In this document: piece by piece, positions 26,002 through 35,486 of the stretch
Position numbering within the stretch: position 1 is the stretch's first letter
How the letters are laid out: each line of letters opens with the position of its first letter
Origin: DASQHY01 sp035602605
GTDB taxonomy: Bacteria; Acidobacteriota; Terriglobia; Acidiferrales; UBA7541
Length of the DNA stretch: 64,000 nt
Assembly (NCBI GenBank): GCA_035602605.1
Contig: DATNLZ010000111.1
Span: 11,025-75,024 of the forward strand
Direction: 5' to 3'
Made by a program: the position numbers and the translations under genes
Notes under the pieces: model-generated
Seen by the model: only the letters and a program-made list of their open reading frames with translations
The model's database searches: none
What the model was told of the DNA's origin: nothing

Positions 26002-26472
26002 CTAGCTGATTGGGGTGCTGGTGACAGTCGCAGCTCCGCCGACGTTCTGGCGGATCACGCCAGACTGGTCCGTGAAGAAATAACGCGTACCGGTCTGGTT
26101 CGCTGTAACTGGGTTGGCAGTTGTCGTGTACGTTGGCACTTGGCCACCGACTGCGGTACCGCCCGTATAGACGAACGTGTAGCCGCTCTTGGTGCCGCCT
26201 GCCAAAACGCTGTCAATCAAGTCTGCTGCAGTGGAAGTCGCGGCTGCCGCAGGCGCGAGGTTGGTCATCGCTGCGGGGAAACCAATGCCGTAGGTCGAGG
26301 AATAGCTGATGCAAGCTGTGTTCAGCGTGCGTAGCGAACCCACCGCAGAGGCCTCGTTGGCCGCCATCTTGGAACGAAGCAAGTTCGGAATCGCAATCGC
26401 GGCGATAATCAAAATAATCGCGACGACGATTAGAAGCTCGATAAGTGAAAAACCCTTTTGTTTATTGCGCAT
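26002..26472 (-). CDS. pilA: Type IV pilin, copy 2 (upstream copy)
   Basis: The start at 26472 (MRNKQKG, with AAGGAG nine bases upstream) gives a 7-residue leader ending in Gly, then FSLIELLIVVAIILIIAAIAIP. The frame runs 35 codons further upstream, but that part has no leader character. The mature protein is about 149 residues, Thr/Ala-rich, with a single Cys near the middle (NTACISYSSTYGIGFP), so no disulfide loop. It is paralogous to the next gene. Lying first and followed by a strong hairpin, it is probably the main pilin. PilR encoded at 29885-31267 is the likely activator through sigma-54, though I could not find a perfect -24/-12 site. Confidence 0.93.
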   Translation of the reverse strand: MRNKQKGFSLIELLIVVAIILIIAAIAIPNLLRSKMAANEASAVGSLRTLNTACISYSSTYGIGFPAAMTNLAPAAAATSTAADLIDSVLAGGTKSGYTFVYTGGTAVGGQVPTYTTTANPVTANQTGTRYFFTDQSGVIRQNVGGAATVTSTPIS

Positions 26473-26895
26473 TTTCTCTAATCTCCTTGAATTTTGGAAT
26501 CTTCGTGCCGGAGCACCGTAGCTAGTAAGGGCAACCCGAGGGCCAACCGCGCCGCGATTCGGTGCCATTCTGGTCACGGCGATATAAGGTTAGTTAATTC
26601 ATATGGTTAGCCGCGTTCCACGAGTCAAAACTGCCACATCAGACGACCGCCGCGGCCTCCAGATCATTGCTAGAGTGACTGTTCCCGTCACCTGAGAGCC
26701 AAAATCTGGCACCCTCCCTGAAAGGCCTAGCTACAGTCAACTGACGGATAGAATTCTCGGAGGGAAGCCCAGACGGTCAAACGCGGAATCCTAGGCCACA
26801 TCGTAACACGGTATGCCTTGGTCGGGCTTAACTCTCTCCTGACGAGATCTTATCTTTGCTATGTAAATTTGGACGTTTACGCCACATCATTGCGC
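26473..26895. other. Intergenic region between pilin and divergent membrane gene
   Basis: About 420 bp that must hold the pilin promoter and the promoter of the plus-strand membrane protein. A TGGCACCGAATCGCG stretch on the minus strand (around 26565) resembles a sigma-54 -24 element, but its GC is one base too close for a standard -12. A 5-bp hairpin GTGAC/GTCAC lies near 26672-26688. No gene is supported. Confidence 0.4.
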
Positions 26896-28413
26896 ATGGG
26901 TTCGACCCAACGGAAATTTTCAGAACTTGGCCTGCAGCGCACCGCGCCGCGGGATTGCGCAGTAAGCGTGTTCGTTCTGCTTTTCCTTTCTCTAAATTCC
27001 CTCTTTCTGCTTACCTCCTCAGGCCGAGTGCGCACCATTGACGAAGTGACGGTGGACTATCAAACCGAAAGCTTAGCTCTCCGCGGTAGCACAGCAGTAC
27101 CGCAGGCTATATCATCTTCACTTTTTTACGGGAAGATGGACCGAGCCGGGCAGCCGCAGGCACCGTACGGTGCAGGGCAGGCTACCGTTGTTCTTCCCTG
27201 GTATGTCCTCGGGCGCGCGATTCGCGCCGTTCTTCCAGGTATTCCTGCTCAAGCAAGAGACATCGTCCTTGACGCCGTAGTCATCGCCAGTAGTGCGACG
27301 TTCTCAGCCCTGGCAGCGGCGCTCACGTTCCTGATTTTTGCACGACTGGACATCTCCACGAAGGAGTCTTTGATTTCCGCTGTGATCATCGGGCTTGCCA
27401 CACCGGTCTTCGCGTATTCGTCTTGGTTTTTCTCTGAGCCGCTTGTTGCGGTGCTGTTCCTCGCTGCCGCTCTGTGTCTGTTTACCGGCCCTCTGGAGAA
27501 AGGAATCTCTGCCAAGCAAGCTGTCCTGGGCGGATTGGCTCTGGGAGTCGCACTCTGGGTACGTCCGACGCATTTGCTCGCGATCCCTGTTTTCCTCCTG
27601 GCCATGCTGATTCGCAGCCGCGAGAAAGCCGTTCGGCCTGCGATGGTATTGGTTTGTGTTGTGGGCTTGCTCGCTGGCGCTTATCTTCTGCGCAACTACG
27701 CTTTGTTTGGCAACCCATTAGACTTCGGTTATCCCGATGTGGCCGAAGGCGGCAAGAGACTGAACTCCTTTCAAACACCGTTCTTCACTGGGCTCTTTGG
27801 ATTTTTAGTTTCGCCCGGGAAGTCTGTGTTTCTATTTGCACCGCCGATTCTCCTGGCCATCGCTGGCATCAAGCATCTGGCAAAACGGGATCGTGGTCTC
27901 GCCTTCGTTGCTGCGGCCGTGCCGCTTGTGTACCTATTTTTCTTCGCTCGCTACACGCAGTGGGAAGGTGGTTATTGCGTCGGCCCCCGCTACCTTGTTC
28001 CGGCTCTTGCACTACTTTGCCTCGCGGTAGGGCCGCTACTCGAGACTCAAGCGCCGTGGGTGCGGAGGTCTGCACTGTTTGTTTTTCTGCTAGGATTTTT
28101 TGTGCAGGCAGTGAGCATGGCAACCAGCTTCCTGGAAGACCAAGCCAGCGGAGCCTATTACGACTCGCAATGGAATTACCGTATGGGCTATGCTCCGCTC
28201 GCGAGCCAGATTCGCCTGCTGCTCCACTACGCATCGTCCTCGGCGCCGGCACCTCTCGGACGCGGATTCGATCGCTGGTTTGTCTTTCTCGCGAAAGCTG
28301 GCGTGGCGCGAGGCACGATTCTCGGGATTCTACTGTTAGAAGCGGTCGCCCTGTCTTTTCTTACGGCACGGCTGCTAGCAAAAGTCGGCCCAAAAGATCA
28401 CGCTACTGACTGA
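26896..28413 (+). CDS. Polytopic membrane protein, glycosyltransferase-39-like
   Basis: From the ATG at 26896 there are 505 residues with about 11-12 hydrophobic segments. The first external loop has TIDEVTVDYQTESLALRG, with an acidic pair in the place used by GT-C enzymes, and YGAGQATVVLPWYVLGR further on. A mid-protein LALGVALWVRPTHLLAIPVFLLAMLIR-type helix pair is typical of the GT39/ArnT-like fold. No closer family is recognised. The frame opens at a TTG at 26818; neither start has a good ribosome site. It is followed in the same direction by another GT39-like gene and lies between pilR and the pilins. Confidence 0.65.
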   Translation: MGSTQRKFSELGLQRTAPRDCAVSVFVLLFLSLNSLFLLTSSGRVRTIDEVTVDYQTESLALRGSTAVPQAISSSLFYGKMDRAGQPQAPYGAGQATVVLPWYVLGRAIRAVLPGIPAQARDIVLDAVVIASSATFSALAAALTFLIFARLDISTKESLISAVIIGLATPVFAYSSWFFSEPLVAVLFLAAALCLFTGPLEKGISAKQAVLGGLALGVALWVRPTHLLAIPVFLLAMLIRSREKAVRPAMVLVCVVGLLAGAYLLRNYALFGNPLDFGYPDVAEGGKRLNSFQTPFFTGLFGFLVSPGKSVFLFAPPILLAIAGIKHLAKRDRGLAFVAAAVPLVYLFFFARYTQWEGGYCVGPRYLVPALALLCLAVGPLLETQAPWVRRSALFVFLLGFFVQAVSMATSFLEDQASGAYYDSQWNYRMGYAPLASQIRLLLHYASSSAPAPLGRGFDRWFVFLAKAGVARGTILGILLLEAVALSFLTARLLAKVGPKDHATD

Positions 28414-28544
28414 CGGGGTTTCTGATATTTCGACTCGTTTGCAAGGGCCAATCGAGAACAGTTAACTGATACGAGATAAGCTCTGCCGAATGCCATTACC
28501 TAAGTGTTGCCCCTTCCGTTTAGACCTCCTAAACTGGCACCGGT

Positions 28545-29888
28545 ATGAGCAATTCAGCAATGGTGTCAACTCTCCCAAAACCACCGAGCCCTTGGGATCG
28601 TGTGGGCGGTCTGCTTGTTTCTCCGGCCACGATCATCCTGGTCGCTTTTATCGTGCGCCTAGCGGTAATCATCGCTCACGCGTACCAAGCGCCTCCAATC
28701 CCAACCGATCACATACAGATCGGATACGAGGTGGGCCGGGTCGCACAGTCCATTGCCGAAGGGCACGGCTTTAGTTCTCCCTTGAACGTAGATTCGGGAC
28801 CAACTGCCTGGTTTACACCTGTTTACCCCTATATCCTGGCGTCGGTCTTCAAGATCTTTGGTGTCTTTACCAACAAATCATATCTAGCGATACTTATCTT
28901 TAATTCTCTCTGCTCGGCCCTGACATGCCTCCCTATTGGGATGATTGGCAATCGGCTTTTTGGGCGGCCCACTGGCGCCGTCAGCGCTTGGATGTGGGCC
29001 TTCTTACAGACTGCCATCTTTTTCCCGACGCAGTGGGTATGGGACACGAGCCTTTCAGCACTGCTGGTAGCGACTCTGATCTGGGCGACTTATGCGGTTC
29101 GCGAATCCGGCCGTATGCGATCATGGGTGGCATATGGCGCTCTATGGGCTTTCGTTATTTTGACAAATCCCTCGGTACTGGTCCTCCTTCCTTTTTTTCT
29201 CGCTTGGCTGGCAATCGAAGTTCGCTATAGGGCTACCCATTGGAAACGTTTGATCGCGGTGTCTGCGCTTGTCTTGTTTGCTGGTGTCACGCCTTGGCTA
29301 GTTCGCAATTATCTGGCTTTCAATAAATTGGCGCTTTTCCGTTCAAACTTTGGCCTGGAGCTGTATCTCGGGAACAACCCCGAGGTTCCGAATTCTTGGA
29401 GTTGGTGGTTGCATCCCAATGACAATGATCAAGAACGCCAAAAGTTCTTGCAGATGGGCGAGATCCCTTACATGGCCGAGAAACAGCGTTTGGCCATCGA
29501 TTTTATTCGTACTCATCCGGCGGATTTCCTACGTTTCGTGTTCCACCGTTTTGCCGACAACTGGTTTGGGACTTGGGAAGCACCACTCGATGTAATGCGT
29601 GTGCAGAGCTGGCCGGTTCGTGGCACTATTATTTGGAATTGTACGTTTGCGTTTCTTACTTTTTTCGGGCTATGGCTGGCCAATCGTCTTTTCTCTCGAG
29701 AGGTTTTTCCTCTGGCCATCAGTATTATCGTATTTCCTGTGGTGTATTACGTCAGTCATTCCTCTTTGCGGTATCGCCACCCTATCGATCCGGTCATGAC
29801 GATTTATTCGGCCTTCTTCGTAGTCCATTGCATTGCCAGCCTGGCAAGGCGCTCTACGGTTCGCACCCGTCTGCCCGCCGCAAGCTAA
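28545..29888 (+). CDS. GT39-family-like membrane glycosyltransferase
   Basis: A 447-residue polytopic protein of the dolichyl/undecaprenyl-phosphate-sugar transferase type (GT39, ArnT/PMT fold). It has an N-terminal helix at about 23-45, then the external loop with PTDHIQIGYEVGRVAQSIAEGHGFSSP and WFTPVYPYILASVF, the typical arrangement of first-loop acidic residues and the P-x-Y-P motif, followed by about eight helices. The C-terminal SLRYRHPIDPVMTIYSAFF resembles the R-Y-R-x-P-x-x-P end of this family. Its stop overlaps the convergent pilR stop by 4 bp. Pilin or pilus-associated glycosylation is inferred from location only. Confidence 0.75.
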   Translation: MSNSAMVSTLPKPPSPWDRVGGLLVSPATIILVAFIVRLAVIIAHAYQAPPIPTDHIQIGYEVGRVAQSIAEGHGFSSPLNVDSGPTAWFTPVYPYILASVFKIFGVFTNKSYLAILIFNSLCSALTCLPIGMIGNRLFGRPTGAVSAWMWAFLQTAIFFPTQWVWDTSLSALLVATLIWATYAVRESGRMRSWVAYGALWAFVILTNPSVLVLLPFFLAWLAIEVRYRATHWKRLIAVSALVLFAGVTPWLVRNYLAFNKLALFRSNFGLELYLGNNPEVPNSWSWWLHPNDNDQERQKFLQMGEIPYMAEKQRLAIDFIRTHPADFLRFVFHRFADNWFGTWEAPLDVMRVQSWPVRGTIIWNCTFAFLTFFGLWLANRLFSREVFPLAISIIVFPVVYYVSHSSLRYRHPIDPVMTIYSAFFVVHCIASLARRSTVRTRLPAAS

Positions 29889-31267
29889 ATGCTGTGCTTC
29901 TTGGCGTAATGCCTAAAGGAGCGGTAGGAAATCTTCAGCAGCTCAGACGCTCGCGTCCGCACCCCGTTGGCCGCCTCCAGCGCAGCCGCCACGTAACGTT
30001 TTTCAAACTCGGCCATCTGCTGCTCGAAATCAATACCTTCTGGAGGAAAACTATACATTCCGTTTTTGCTGGTACTCGCGCCCGCACCCGCCGACTGGTT
30101 GGCGACCTTCGCGGGGAGCACCTGGGCTGAAATCAAGCCCCCAGATTCCAGTGCCACCGCACGTTCAATCGTGTTTTCCAGCTCGCGTACATTGCCCGGC
30201 CAGTCATAGGTCTCCAGGAGCCGCATCGCCTCCGGATCGATTCCCTCAACAGATTTTTCCATCGATTTCCGAAAGCGTTCGAGGAATGAGCGTGCTAGCA
30301 ATGGAATATCTTCCCGGCGTTCCCGCAGCGGCGGCAAATGAATAGGAATAACGCTCAAGCGGTAATAAAGATCCTCGCGGAATCTTCCCTCCTCGATCTC
30401 TTTCTCAAATTCCTTGTTCGTCGCCGCAATCACACGCACATCCACATCCGTTTCTTCATTGCTTCCGAGTGGCCGTACTTTCCCCTCCTGCAAGACGCGA
30501 TACAGTTTCACCTGCATGGGCAGGCTCATGTTTCCGATCTCATCCAGGAAAAGCGTACCTTCATCCGCCGCCTGGAAAAGTCCCTGCCGGTTTTCGTTCG
30601 CACCGGTAAATGCGCCTTTCATGTAGCCGAACAACTCCGACTCCAAAAGGCTTTCCGGGAATGCGCCGCAATTGATGGTGATAAAGGGGGCCTTGACCCG
30701 GGCGCTGTTTTCGTGGATTGCGCGAGCCACCAGCTCCTTGCCCGTTCCGCTCTCACCGGTAATCAGCACGCGGCTGGATTGCGGGGCGACGGTTTGAATC
30801 AGGTCGAAGATCGCGCGCATCTTCGGGCTGTTGCCGATAATATTGTCGAGACCCGTGAGCCTCCGCAGTTCACGCCGCAAATATCCCGCTTCTTTTTTCC
30901 ACTTCAGATTTTCTGACGCCGCATGCACCGCACGCCGTAGCTGGTCGACTAATTCATGATCCTTGATCACGTAGCGGTCCGCCCCTGCATTGACTGCCGC
31001 GATGGCTGTCTCCACGGTGGGAACTCCGGTTATGAGCAGGAAGAAGCAGCCAGGAGCGAGCTCTTTTGCAAAGCGCAGCAAATCCACTCCCCCCCCACCG
31101 GGCATGCGTATATCCGAGATGATGATGTCAAAAATCTGCGATTCCAGGCGGCGTCTGGCCAACTCGACGCTGTGGGCGACTTCGACACGATGCCCTTCCT
31201 TGCGAAACGTGATTTCCAATAGCTCGCAGATCGATTGTTCGTCGTCTACAACCAGGATGTGAGCCAT
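29885..31267 (-). CDS. pilR: Sigma-54-dependent response regulator PilR-like
   Basis: NtrC-family activator, 460 residues. The receiver domain (1-120) has the phospho-acceptor in IISDIRMPGGGG. The AAA+ domain (about 140-370) has GESGTGKELVAR, GAFTGA for sigma-54 contact, and DEIGNM. A C-terminal Fis-type HTH (VRTRASELLKISYRSFRHYAKK) binds DNA. It lies 60 bp after the kinase gene, closing the pilB-T-C-S-R run. The expected targets are the two pilin genes about 3 kb away. Confidence 0.92.
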   Translation of the reverse strand: MAHILVVDDEQSICELLEITFRKEGHRVEVAHSVELARRRLESQIFDIIISDIRMPGGGGVDLLRFAKELAPGCFFLLITGVPTVETAIAAVNAGADRYVIKDHELVDQLRRAVHAASENLKWKKEAGYLRRELRRLTGLDNIIGNSPKMRAIFDLIQTVAPQSSRVLITGESGTGKELVARAIHENSARVKAPFITINCGAFPESLLESELFGYMKGAFTGANENRQGLFQAADEGTLFLDEIGNMSLPMQVKLYRVLQEGKVRPLGSNEETDVDVRVIAATNKEFEKEIEEGRFREDLYYRLSVIPIHLPPLRERREDIPLLARSFLERFRKSMEKSVEGIDPEAMRLLETYDWPGNVRELENTIERAVALESGGLISAQVLPAKVANQSAGAGASTSKNGMYSFPPEGIDFEQQMAEFEKRYVAAALEAANGVRTRASELLKISYRSFRHYAKKHSI

Positions 31268-31326
31268 TTTCGGTCACCCACTCTGAAATTTCCACGCCGG
31301 AAGTCTGGTGATACCGGCTGCGGCTG

Positions 31327-32940
31327 TCAAGCCACGCGTGGAAGTTCGACAACAAACTCCGCGCCGCGTTCCGTCTCGGAAATAACGCTGATACGTCCGC
31401 TGTGTGCTTGCACAATTTGATAGACGATGGAAAGTCCCAGCCCCGTGCCGCCCGGAAAGCCCGACTGCAGCGGCTCAAAAATCTTGGCCCGCTGCTTTGA
31501 GTCCATGCCCATCCCCGTATCGCCAAACGAAATGCGTACCCAGAAGGGCACCAGATCAAGATGCACTGTGAGTGTGCCGCCGGCGGGCATAGCGCGAAGG
31601 GCATTGTCACACAAATTCCAGAAAACCTGCTTGATTCGACTGGGGTCTACGCGCGCGCGCACCGGCGTACCGTTAAAGGCACGCTCGATACGATGTTTTG
31701 CTGCAAGGTTCGGCTGTTTTTCGAGCAGCGTAAGGGTCTCCTCTAGCAGCGCCGCGATATCGACCTCACTGAATTCGTAGCTCTTCTCCCGCGAATAATT
31801 GAGAAAATTGGTGATAATGCTGTTCAACCTTTCCGACTCGCGGCTCACAATTCCGACCAGATGGCGCTCATCTTCCTGCAGCGGCACCAGGCGCGCCAGC
31901 TCCTTCACAGCGCCCGCCATGGCCGTGAGCGGCTGACGTATTTCGTGCGCAATGGCCGCAGATAGCCTTCCCAACGCCGCCATGCGATCTTTGGTGGCTA
32001 CTTCCTGCTCGAGCCTGCGCAATTCGGTCAAATCCTGAAAATTAAAAACGTACCCGCTGCGGCTCCACACGCGCGTCCGCAATGGCGATACCGAAATCCC
32101 CAGGAACCTTTGCTGGCCGTCAGCGGTATAAAAATCAATCTCTTTGCGCGATACCACTTCACCCCTGGGCCCCTTTTGCCCCGGCAACCAGAAGTCCGGG
32201 AATAATTCCGGCAGAATCTGTCCCGCTACTTTATGAAACGAATACCCGGTAATGTCTTCGCCGGTCCGGTTCAACAGTAGAATTCTTCCATCGAGGTCGG
32301 TTGTCAGCAATCCGCCCCGCATCGAGTGAATGATATCTTCGTTGAACGCCTGAAGATCCTGTAGCTCCTCGCGCTTCGCTTCAAGCTCGACTCCTTTGCG
32401 CCGGAGTGACGTCGCGAGCAAGCTCGATAGGTACGCTACGGCGAGAAACCCGAATAGATTGCTCATCATCCAGGTGCGTATAGAATTCAGGCTTGCTTCG
32501 GCAATGGTCGTGCGCGGGATATGGCCGAAAAACGCCAGCTCGGCGCTGACGCCAAGCAGAATGAAACTGAACCCCGCGACGATGAAGGTCCCGCGCGTCG
32601 TGAACAGAATGCTGGCTACAATGATGGCCAGCAGATACAGCGAAATAAAATAACTTTCCTGGATTCCCGTGACGTACACCAGTCCGGTGATCATCAGCAG
32701 GTCGCAGATCATTTCCATCGGCGCGTGCCAATTCGCGCCAGGAATCCACTGCAGCAGGATCGAGTAGAGAAACGCCAGGACGTACCATAAAACAATGAGG
32801 GGAATGAAGTAGCGCGCTAGCGGAGACAGTTTGACGTACTGCGGCAGAACGAGCAGGACGCCCAGGATGACCGTAATCATCAACAGGCGAACGCGCGACA
32901 GCCACCGCAGCCAATCGCGCAAACTTTGTCCGACTTCCAT
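31327..32940 (-). CDS. pilS: PilS-like membrane sensor histidine kinase
   Basis: A 537-residue kinase. Six membrane helices occupy about 18-185, the hallmark of PilS. A PAS domain follows (about 205-320; ISVSPLRTR, YVFNFQDLTE), then the H-box IAHEIRQPLTAMAG, N-box FWNLCDNALRAM, G1 DTGMGM and G2 GTGLGLSIVY. It partners the response regulator 60 bp downstream. The Leu/Arg in the dimerisation motif (EIRQPL) is the usual PilS variant. It is expected to sense pilin in the membrane, as known for PilS, which fits the linked pilin genes. Confidence 0.91.
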   Translation of the reverse strand: MEVGQSLRDWLRWLSRVRLLMITVILGVLLVLPQYVKLSPLARYFIPLIVLWYVLAFLYSILLQWIPGANWHAPMEMICDLLMITGLVYVTGIQESYFISLYLLAIIVASILFTTRGTFIVAGFSFILLGVSAELAFFGHIPRTTIAEASLNSIRTWMMSNLFGFLAVAYLSSLLATSLRRKGVELEAKREELQDLQAFNEDIIHSMRGGLLTTDLDGRILLLNRTGEDITGYSFHKVAGQILPELFPDFWLPGQKGPRGEVVSRKEIDFYTADGQQRFLGISVSPLRTRVWSRSGYVFNFQDLTELRRLEQEVATKDRMAALGRLSAAIAHEIRQPLTAMAGAVKELARLVPLQEDERHLVGIVSRESERLNSIITNFLNYSREKSYEFSEVDIAALLEETLTLLEKQPNLAAKHRIERAFNGTPVRARVDPSRIKQVFWNLCDNALRAMPAGGTLTVHLDLVPFWVRISFGDTGMGMDSKQRAKIFEPLQSGFPGGTGLGLSIVYQIVQAHSGRISVISETERGAEFVVELPRVA

Positions 32941-33062
32941 CCGGTAGGATCCTTCCGCTGCTCTCCGCGCCTAGAGAAGCGTCAGGCGTTCACTGATTGA
33001 TAAACTTTTGTCTCCCGACGGCGCCCACCTCGGCGCCGCCGTTCGTACATTCCCTCGCGGTC

Positions 33063-34277
33063 TTAGTGCGCTGAGCTCAGTTTGCCAATCAGCGAGAACA
33101 GAGGCAAATACATCGAAATAACCACACCGCCGACCACGCAGCCAAGCACCACAATCATAATCGGTTCCAGGGCCGTTAGTAAATCTTTCACCGATGCGTC
33201 CACTTCGTCTTCGTAGAAGTCCGCAATCTTCTGCAGCATTGCGTCCATCGCTCCGGTCTGCTCGCCGACCCCAATCATCTGCGTCACCATGCCCGGGAAC
33301 ACATTGGTCTCCTTCAGTGGCTCGGCTAGTGTTCGCCCCGCTTCCAATTGCTTGCGAACGTGCTGCAATGCCCTCTCGACCACGGCGTTACCCGCCGTTC
33401 GCGCGGTTATATCCAGACCTTCCAGGATGGGCACACCGCTCGAAATCAAAGTCCCCAACGTTCGTGTAAAACGCGCCACTGCGATTTTCCTGAGTAATAC
33501 CCCGATCAACGGAATTTTCAGCATCACCGTGTCTATGGCCATCCGTCCTTGCAACGTCCCATACCACACCTTTAGCCCCACGCACATGGCACCGAAAACA
33601 ACCAGGATCAGCAGTCCGAAGATGCTCCCAACAAAATTACTCAAGCCAATCACGATGCGCGTGGGTATCGGCAAGTCCACTCCCAAGCCCACGAACAACG
33701 TCGCGAAAATTGGTACCACTTTCCACAGCAAAAGAATGATCACTCCGCCAGCCACGCTCAACACCCCGATCGGATACACCAGGGCTGACTTCACCGCGCG
33801 TTTTAGTTTGACGTTCTTTTCGATGTACGTTGAGAGGCGGTGCAAAATAGTATCCAGAATACCGCCCGTCTCGCCGGCCTCAACCATGTTCACATAAAGA
33901 GCATCGAATACTTTCGGATACTGTTTCATGGACACAGAAAGCGTCGCGCCGCCTTCGACCGAAGCCCGCGTGCCGGTCAGCACCTTTTGAAACGTCTTGT
34001 TGTCTTGTTGATTCGCCAGAATCTCCAGGCATTGAACCAGCGGCAAACCGGCGTCAATCATGACCGAAAACTGACGCGTGAAGATGGCCAGCTCTTTGGA
34101 GTTGACGCCACCACCAAACGTCGGCAGGTTGAATTCCCTACCCTTCTCCGACATTTTCGTGATGTTGATTTGCTGGCGGCGCAGCATTGCGGTCAGTTCA
34201 GTCTTATTGGTCGCCGCCAGTTCTCCGCTGATGGTGACTCCCGCGCGGTTGGTGCCTCGATATGTGTACACCGGCAT
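33063..34277 (-). CDS. pilC: Type IV pilus platform protein PilC
   Basis: Polytopic inner-membrane protein on which PilB and PilT act. The N-terminal YTYRGTNRAGVTISGEL is typical of PilC. Two T2SSF domains follow (about 70-195 and 270-395), with FTRQFSVMIDAGLPLVQCLEIL and FTRTLGTLISSGVPILEGLDI as repeated halves. IGVGEQTGAMDAMLQKIADFYEDEVD is the second-domain signature. The length of 404 residues is standard. It sits between pilT and pilS. Confidence 0.95.
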   Translation of the reverse strand: MPVYTYRGTNRAGVTISGELAATNKTELTAMLRRQQINITKMSEKGREFNLPTFGGGVNSKELAIFTRQFSVMIDAGLPLVQCLEILANQQDNKTFQKVLTGTRASVEGGATLSVSMKQYPKVFDALYVNMVEAGETGGILDTILHRLSTYIEKNVKLKRAVKSALVYPIGVLSVAGGVIILLLWKVVPIFATLFVGLGVDLPIPTRIVIGLSNFVGSIFGLLILVVFGAMCVGLKVWYGTLQGRMAIDTVMLKIPLIGVLLRKIAVARFTRTLGTLISSGVPILEGLDITARTAGNAVVERALQHVRKQLEAGRTLAEPLKETNVFPGMVTQMIGVGEQTGAMDAMLQKIADFYEDEVDASVKDLLTALEPIMIVVLGCVVGGVVISMYLPLFSLIGKLSSAH

Positions 34278-34343
34278 GGTGTTTCTCCCTCCTCGTCCTT
34301 GGACGATCGAATCTCGATTTACATCTGCCGCCCGGCTTGCCCA

Positions 34344-35456
34344 CTACCGTTTTGCGGCTACTTTCGAGCTGCCTGGAAGCGACGTTACTCCACGATTGAT
34401 CATGTCCTGCAATTCGTCTTGATTCGACGAACGCGACAGGGCCATTTCCAAAGTGATTAGCTTCTGTGAATACGCATTCGCCAGTGACTGATTGAACGTT
34501 TGCATCCCGGTCTGGCCGGTGCCGGTCTGCATGGCCGAATAAATCTGGTGAATTTTGTCCTCGCGGATCAGGTTCCGGATTCCCGCATGCGGAATCAGTA
34601 CTTCCATCACCATGGCTCGCCCGCGGCCATCCGCGCGCGGCAACAGCGCTTGGCAAAGAATTCCTTCCAGCACCATCGAAAGCTGTGCGCGAATCTGCGG
34701 CTGCTGGTGCGCGGGGAACACGTCCACGATACGGTTGATTGTCGAAATCGCTGAGTTCGTGTGCAGCGTCGCAAATGTCAAGTGACCGGTCTCGGCAATG
34801 CGCAGAGCCGATTCAATCGTTTCCAAGTCACGCATCTCGCCAATCAGCACCACATCAGGATCTTCGCGCAATGCAGCGCGCAGCGAATTGGCAAACGAAT
34901 GCGTGTCCGAGTGGATTTCGCGCTGATTCACCAGGCATTTCTTGTGGTTATGCAAAAACTCGATGGGATCCTCGACCGTAATCATGTGCTCTTCGCGCTC
35001 GTTGTTGATTTTGTCGAGCATCGCCGCCAGCGTTGTCGATTTGCCCGACCCTGTCGGTCCCGTCACCAGCACCAGTCCACGCGGTTTCTCGCACAACCCT
35101 TTAACGATTAGCGGTAGTCCCAGGGCATCGAATCCCTTGATTTCCCATGGAATGGTACGGAACACCGATCCCACGGCACCACGTTGATGAAAAAGATTGC
35201 CTCGAAAGCGGGCCAAATTCTTCAACCCGAATGAGAAGTCCAGCTCCAGGTTTTCCTCGAAGCGATGTTTCTGAGCATCGGTCAGCACGCTGTATGCTAG
35301 CGATTTGGTATCCGCAGCTGTCAACGGAGGCATATCGATGGGACGCAACTTGCCATGAACTCGCACGCGCGGCGCGCTGTTTGTCGTCAGATGCAGGTCG
35401 CTGCCACCCATCTCAATCATTTTTTTCAGCAGTTCACTTAGCGTGATGCCAGCCAT
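34344..35456 (-). CDS. pilT: Twitching motility/retraction ATPase PilT
   Basis: Hexameric cytoplasmic ATPase that depolymerises the pilus. SDLHLTTNSAPRVRVHGKL at the N-terminus, Walker A VTGPTGSGKSTTLAAML, ITVEDPIEFLH, Walker B DPDVVLIGEMRDLETI and TGHLTFATLHTNSA are canonical. The AIRNLIRE-type retraction motif appears as HAGIRNLIREDKIHQIYSAMQTG. The 370 residues fit the family. Its presence means the pilus is probably retractile and supports twitching or DNA uptake. Confidence 0.96.
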   Translation of the reverse strand: MAGITLSELLKKMIEMGGSDLHLTTNSAPRVRVHGKLRPIDMPPLTAADTKSLAYSVLTDAQKHRFEENLELDFSFGLKNLARFRGNLFHQRGAVGSVFRTIPWEIKGFDALGLPLIVKGLCEKPRGLVLVTGPTGSGKSTTLAAMLDKINNEREEHMITVEDPIEFLHNHKKCLVNQREIHSDTHSFANSLRAALREDPDVVLIGEMRDLETIESALRIAETGHLTFATLHTNSAISTINRIVDVFPAHQQPQIRAQLSMVLEGILCQALLPRADGRGRAMVMEVLIPHAGIRNLIREDKIHQIYSAMQTGTGQTGMQTFNQSLANAYSQKLITLEMALSRSSNQDELQDMINRGVTSLPGSSKVAAKR

Positions 35457-35486
35457 GGTCCCCCATCCCTTCCTTCACGAAACTTC

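Noticed and set aside
26555..26575. Possible sigma-54 promoter TGGCACCGAATCGC upstream of the first pilin
   Set aside because: The GG-GC distance is one base short of the strict spacing, and the -12 lacks the TT. Attractive because of PilR, but not supportable by sequence alone.
26640..26780. Leader upstream of the GT39-like gene examined for glycine, TPP and cyclic-di-GMP riboswitch cores
   Set aside because: A CTGAGAGCC run and a small hairpin look suggestive, but none of the required conserved segments occur in order.
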